From: Streptomyces gobiensis
GTDB lineage: Bacteria > Actinomycetota > Actinomycetes > Streptomycetales > Streptomycetaceae
NCBI RefSeq assembly: GCF_021216675.1
Contig: NZ_CP086120.1
Span: forward strand, 5,020,501 to 5,084,500
Length of the DNA: 64,000 bases
Reading direction: 5' to 3'
In this document: positions 63,409 to 64,000 of the stretch, piece by piece
How positions within the stretch are numbered: the first letter of the stretch is position 1
How the letters are laid out: the number at the start of each line of letters is the position of its first letter
Translations under genes and position numbers: made by a program
Notes under the pieces: model-generated
What the model was told of the DNA's origin: nothing
The model's input: only the letters and a program-made list of their open reading frames with translations
Database searches by the model: none

Positions 63409-64000
63409 TCAGGGCAGTTCGGCCAGCGTTTCTGCGAGGGCGCGGAAGATGAGGGCGGTGGAGGTGGCGCCCGGGTCCTGGTGGCCGACGCTGCGGGCGC
63501 CGAGGTAGGAGGCGCGGCCCTTGCGGGCCTGCATCGGGGTGGTGGCGCGCATGCCCTCCTCGGCGGCGTCCGCGGCGGCGCGGGCCGCGGTGGTGAGGTC
63601 ACCGCCGGAGTCGGCCGCCTTCTGGAAGGCGTCCAGCGCGGGGGCGTAGGCGTCGACCATGGTCTTGTCCCCGGGCGTGGCCGCGCCGAGCTTCTGGAGG
63701 CTCTGCAGCCCGGCGGCGAGGGCGGCGGCGAACTGCCCGGTGTCGGCGCTGGGCACGTCCAGCGCCTTGCCCATGGCGCGGAAGGCGCTGCCGTACAGCG
63801 GGCCGGAGGCGCCGCCGACGCTGGAGATCAGGGTGGTGCCGGCCTTGACGAACACGGCGCCGACGGTGGCCGGTTCAAGGTTGGCGAGGGCGGCCTTGAC
63901 CGCGGTGAAGCCGCGTTCCATGTTGATGCCGTGGTCGGCGTCGCCAATGGCCGAGTCGAGCTGGGTGAGTTGGTCCTTGTGCTCGGCCATGGCGGCGGCG
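63409..64000 (-). CDS. dhaL: dihydroxyacetone kinase subunit DhaL (5' end beyond window)
   Basis: At least 197 residues of the DhaL nucleotide-binding subunit are visible: QLDSAIGDADHGINMERGF carries the Asp-x3-x-Asp-x-Asp magnesium site, ISSVGGASGPLYGSAFRAMG is the ATP-binding Gly-rich loop, and RKGRASYLGARSVGHQDPGA follows. With DhaK it phosphorylates dihydroxyacetone using ATP or phospho-DhaM. The N-terminal residues and presumably dhaK lie outside the window. The convergent micro-gene 3 ends 6 bp away. Confidence 0.93.
   Translation of the reverse strand, partial: AAAMAEHKDQLTQLDSAIGDADHGINMERGFTAVKAALANLEPATVGAVFVKAGTTLISSVGGASGPLYGSAFRAMGKALDVPSADTGQFAAALAAGLQSLQKLGAATPGDKTMVDAYAPALDAFQKAADSGGDLTTAARAAADAAEEGMRATTPMQARKGRASYLGARSVGHQDPGATSTALIFRALAETLAELP

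Larger units (their letters stand above)
62638..63418. repeat. duplicated segment, right block of copy B
   Basis: Direct repeat of 42479-43420, nearly identical from the first micro-gene to GGCCCGTCAGGGCAGT. It contains an extra 10 bp (GGAGCCTCCC) that keeps micro-gene 1 in frame. Confidence 0.85.

Overview
High-GC actinobacterial chromosome, most likely Streptomyces. The gene set fits that genus: an Lsr2 paralog, an F420-dependent LLM oxidoreductase, a SigB/F-type sigma factor, XRE(DUF5753)-DUF397 pairs, an ANTAR protein, a streptogrisin-type protease, and frequent GTG/TTG starts. The window divides into a fairly conventional left part (1 to about 40.4 kb) and a mosaic accessory part (about 40.4 to 63.4 kb) with core genes embedded in it.

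Left part. 1-5.9 kb: MerR regulator (cut by the window edge), SulP anion transporter, a heavily deleted MFS pseudogene, a Tat-exported phosphodiesterase/phosphatase, an Rv2578c-type radical SAM protein and an SRPBCC protein. 6-12.8 kb: an MFS transporter fused to three carboxypeptidase-regulatory-like repeats, then a compact peptidase operon (M55 D-aminopeptidase, M20, S9). 12.9-27.8 kb: a block with a general-stress flavour: two CBS proteins, PAP2/diacylglycerol kinase, Vms1/Rv2629-like protein, DUF6158, holin-X-like protein, large catalase, Orn/Lys/Arg decarboxylase, LLM oxidoreductase, a SigB-family sigma factor and PAS/GAF and GAF-ANTAR proteins. Three sites match the GNNT-N15-GGGTAC promoter form used by SigB-type sigma factors. 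27.9-40.4 kb: a lysine-free aminotransferase-fold protein, an MBL hydrolase followed by a 160-bp MITE-like palindrome, Lsr2, pterin dehydratase, S1 protease, LysR, aldo/keto reductase, an NmrA/DUF1772/AraC module, a thioredoxin-reductase-like enzyme divergent from its likely XRE-cupin regulator, a VOC protein and a GNAT gene with a foreign-looking tail.

Mosaic part. A locus made of an alpha/beta hydrolase, DUF397 and XRE(DUF5753), with three tightly overlapping micro-genes divergently placed, occurs twice in direct orientation (40.56-43.42 and 60.48-63.42 kb). The flanks are nearly identical, but the XRE regulator has been exchanged, leaving the last codons of the old regulator behind. Between the copies lies tRNA-Leu(GAG) (about 51.2 kb). 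Its 3' end is duplicated at 43.74 kb together with the 3' end of a serine recombinase gene, which delimits a roughly 7.4-kb island. The island holds DUF2637 and another small gene resembling those of actinomycete integrative conjugative elements, an IS630 element, gene fragments (TPP enzyme, HNH-like), and a formyltransferase-asparagine synthetase pair. To the right of the tRNA the core resumes (aldehyde dehydrogenase, FdhD, secreted propeller-like protein, bile-acid-symporter family protein, acyl-CoA ligase, His-rich membrane protein). Then come an IS5 remnant, the second copy of the duplicated locus, and dhaL at the edge. A dhaL fragment attached to the first copy suggests that the second locus (next to dhaL) is closer to the ancestral position.

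All functional calls come from reading motifs by eye. No database search was run.
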